NCBI GenBank assembly: GCA_030248195.1
Contig: JASAND010004331.1
Span: forward strand, 1 to 64,000
DNA from: Trissonchulus latispiculum
Lineage: Eukaryota > Nematoda > Enoplea > Enoplida > Ironidae
Direction: 5' to 3'
DNA: 64,000 nucleotides
The notes beneath the pieces were generated by a model, which saw nothing but the letters and a program-made list of their open reading frames with translations, did no database searches and had not been told where the DNA came from. Both the position numbers and the translations under genes were made by a program. Each line of letters begins with the position of its first letter. Position 1 is the stretch's first letter. This document shows, piece after piece, positions 61,716 to 64,000 of this stretch.

Positions 61716-62310
61716 TAGTCAAATGCCCTAATAAGAACAGTGTGCTAATAAGAACAGCAGCTATTCTTATTGGATCTAGTGCTTAATCATTTACGAAAAC
61801 CTAGACAAAGGCCATGTAAAAGTTGCGCTGGTGGTTCTGGCACCGAACCACTGGCGAATCCTTGGTTATTCTCATGGATAAATATATTTTTAATAGACCA
61901 CATTATTTAGCATTACCCAAACGACTGGGTGTCCTAATAAGAACACCGTTATGTCACAGTCTGTAATTTATATAAACATAGAGGTAAAGTTTCTCATTAG
62001 ATGATTAAAATACGTTTTTAAACCATATTTAAGTGTTCTTATAAGCACAGCTTCATTGAATAAGAGTGAACGTGCCAAAATAGTAAGGGTTCTTATTACA
62101 ACTTTACTGACCTAATAAGAACAGGCTGACCTCACTGAATTGTGGACGAGCTTTCTACCGTTACTGAGTTTCCTGGCATATGCTTTTATTGTTATTAGAA
62201 AGCAATGAGCTCGAGTGCGTAACTGACGAAATTTAAAGACCTGAAAGCGAAACTTCTGGTAGAAATTACTTAAAAACCCGGAAAAGTGTTCTTTTTAGGG
62301 CACTTGACTA
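61716..62310. mobile_element. pogo-like TIR element with TA target site
   Basis: Termini TAGTCAAATGCCCTAATAAG and the complement of its variant at the right end (GGGCACTTGACTA). TA dinucleotides on both sides (61714-61715 and 62311-62312). The interior repeats CCTAATAAGAACA in both orientations at several places. The ends resemble pogo/Tigger-type termini. No transposase. Confidence 0.6.
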
Positions 62311-62312
62311 TA

Positions 62313-63459
62313 TTGAGAATTTGGTTTAACTTGCGGCTTCCCTATTCGAGACTCTGCTCACATGTTATGTTGGTTTAAAGGACACTTAACGCTGGTTTCT
62401 TCAAACACCGGATTGCAAACTATGCCTTGGGTGGAACTGAAAACGTTTCTCCACAAACAAAATGTCAATTTATTGTTCTCAAGTATTGCAATCACAGGTT
62501 AACAAGGGGGGTATGGGATGACCAAGCACCCTCCCCAGTCCGGACAAGGTACAGGTTATATTGCCGCAAGGGACAAAGAGAATGGAAAAATTGGGCAAAT
62601 GGTAACCCGAAATGCGTGGAAGAAACAAGTTTTCGCACCAAAAGCCCAGTAAATTTCGTAATAAATCGTTCAAATTTTATAACTTTTCCCTAAAAATGGA
62701 CAGTTTTCCTGCAACTGCATTAAAAGTTCTGACTTCACTTAACATTACTATTAAAGTTAATTAATGCTCATGGTACAAGTCCCCTTCGAACACTATAGGT
62801 CAAGGTACAATCCTTCAAAATTGTTTGGGACCAGCCACCCAGGAGCTTACCCTATGCTAATGTGTGATTGCAATCATTATGAAATTTCACATAACTTAGG
62901 TAAACTGTTAGCAAGCTTCATCAGTGAATGTTCACTCATATTTACACGCATTTAATATAGATAAGTGAATAGTGACTCAAGCAAAAAGCACCCAAAAAGC
63001 TTAAAGTGTGACAGCTGGCAGGCTGTTGATGAACCATGCTTTGTACGGGCGTACCCTCCTGTTCCCGCATGACAACGCCCATTGTGTATTAATAGAGCAC
63101 GCTCACACGTTGTAGGCTCACCTTAAAAATACAATGATTCAAGCTCGAGATTAGTTAAAGGTTTTGTCAGTATCAAACTTTGGAATTAAGGCATTTCGAT
63201 TTGCTTGATTTGTGGGATCCGCAATTAGCAAGAAGCTATGTCCCGTTTTTTAAGCATTGTTCTACAGCAGATAGCAACGAATTTAACAGCTTTTACACTC
63301 TTAACATTACGCAGTTTACAGATGTGATTGGTTACACCTTACGACATTCTAACAACTGGTATGCTTATGAAGAATGGCTTTTAATACATGCATGATATGA
63401 TCAGCACTCAACTTCCGAAGCTTTGATTTCCGCTATGATTTCGTAAATTCTGGAACTAA
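62313..63459. other. Upstream region of gene C
   Basis: No gene recognised. A truncated minus-strand copy of the GGGGGCTTGTACC repeat is at about 62765-62850 (tggtacaagtccccttcgaa). Confidence 0.45.
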
Positions 63460-63514
63460 ATGAACTGCATTGCATGTAGTTGGATATTAACAGGAGTCTT
63501 GTTTCACTGTTTCG
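63460..63514 (+). CDS. Gene C exon 1: signal peptide of a third receptor (partial gene)
   Basis: ATG gives MNCIACSWILTGVLFHCF plus one base, ending at donor gtaaga in phase 1. The length (55 bases), phase and pattern (a W-hydrophobic-HC core before the splice site) equal the first exon of gene B (MICYECLWAFATVLLHCS) and resemble gene A. It lies about 8.8 kb after gene B in the same orientation. The next exon should be an eight-cysteine domain beyond the window; none is seen in the remaining 486 bases. It is a short exon, so the call rests on the family pattern. Confidence 0.6.
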
Positions 63515-63759
63515 GTAAGATCAATATGCAAATGATAGGACGTATTTGACACCTTGTGTTAATAGCCCATGAGATGTTCGGCGCATTAAGAACAAACTTA
63601 TAAACACACAACTACCCTTCTGTGTTTATGAACATTTGATCTAAGGCATAATTAATGGCTAATTTCCTTATGAATGTATACGCTGTCCCACTTCCCAGCG
63701 ATTTCGGCAATTGCACTTCGTTTCGTTCTTAGTTTGTGCTTAAAACGATTGACCTATAT

Positions 63760-63812
63760 ATATTGTATATACCTACCTACCTACCTGTATATATACCTAC
63801 CTATATATACCT
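63760..63812 (+). repeat. ACCT / TATA simple repeat
   Basis: Mixed cctacctacctacctg and tatatatacctacctatata, a simple-sequence tract in presumed intron 1 of gene C. Confidence 0.85.
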
Positions 63813-64000
63813 AATCAAGTCTACTAACACGCTTAACAACTCTAAGTAGACCCGTGCAATTTTAATTCAGCTAGTGAAGAAGGCAAGCAGAAGTTTCATT
63901 CGACCTTCGAAAACAGTGTATTCAGTCTGCAAGACAATCGGGAATAACTGACTAATTTATATTAGACTATAATTTATATAGACACAGTTGCATTATAGGA

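Overview
The window is nuclear DNA of an animal. It has long AT-rich stretches, GT-AG introns with conserved phases, tRNA-derived SINEs and many short inverted-repeat transposons. The coding content is a secreted SGNH hydrolase and a tandem family of adhesion-GPCR-like receptors. I see no operons, bacterial signals or viral genes. The species cannot be fixed from the sequence; a non-vertebrate metazoan is the reasonable statement.

1-10 kb: repeats, including a hAT-like element with a second transposon nested inside it, a SINE, and a local duplication broken by an insertion. A minus-strand SGNH/GDSL hydrolase gene follows (body 5516-6823 or to 6856, with a possible signal-peptide exon at 8653-8676). 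A small secreted-looking ORF (10213-10485, minus) lies divergent to the first receptor.

10.7-29.6 kb: receptor gene A, 11 exons that I could join with every splice phase matching (5751 coding bases, 1916 residues). Order: signal peptide, eight-cysteine domain, a 4.26-kb exon for a Thr/Ser mucin-like stalk, a 90-residue juxtamembrane exon, and six small exons plus a last short one encoding a seven-helix domain resembling class B2 (adhesion) GPCRs.

29.6-36 kb: intergenic, with SINEs, a hairpin-dense LTR-like region, a roughly 194-bp tandem repeat and a (CTA)n tract.

36-54.7 kb: receptor gene B, 13 exons (5739 coding bases, 1912 residues). It is a head-to-tail paralogue of A with the same membrane-domain exon sizes, but its cysteine-plus-mucin unit is present twice. 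Its introns hold several inverted-repeat elements, including a Mutator-like one with a 9-bp target duplication.

54.7-64 kb: repeats and otherwise empty sequence, ending in what looks like the signal-peptide exon of a third receptor, gene C (63460-63514), whose remaining exons would lie beyond the window.

The main result is therefore a tandem array of large cell-surface receptors: a lectin-like or adhesive cysteine domain at the tip, a long probably O-glycosylated stalk, a degenerate GPS-like segment without the usual cleavage triplet, and a 7TM domain with a very short tail. The function is not known; surface recognition or mechanosensing through a mucin-like stalk is an inference from the architecture.
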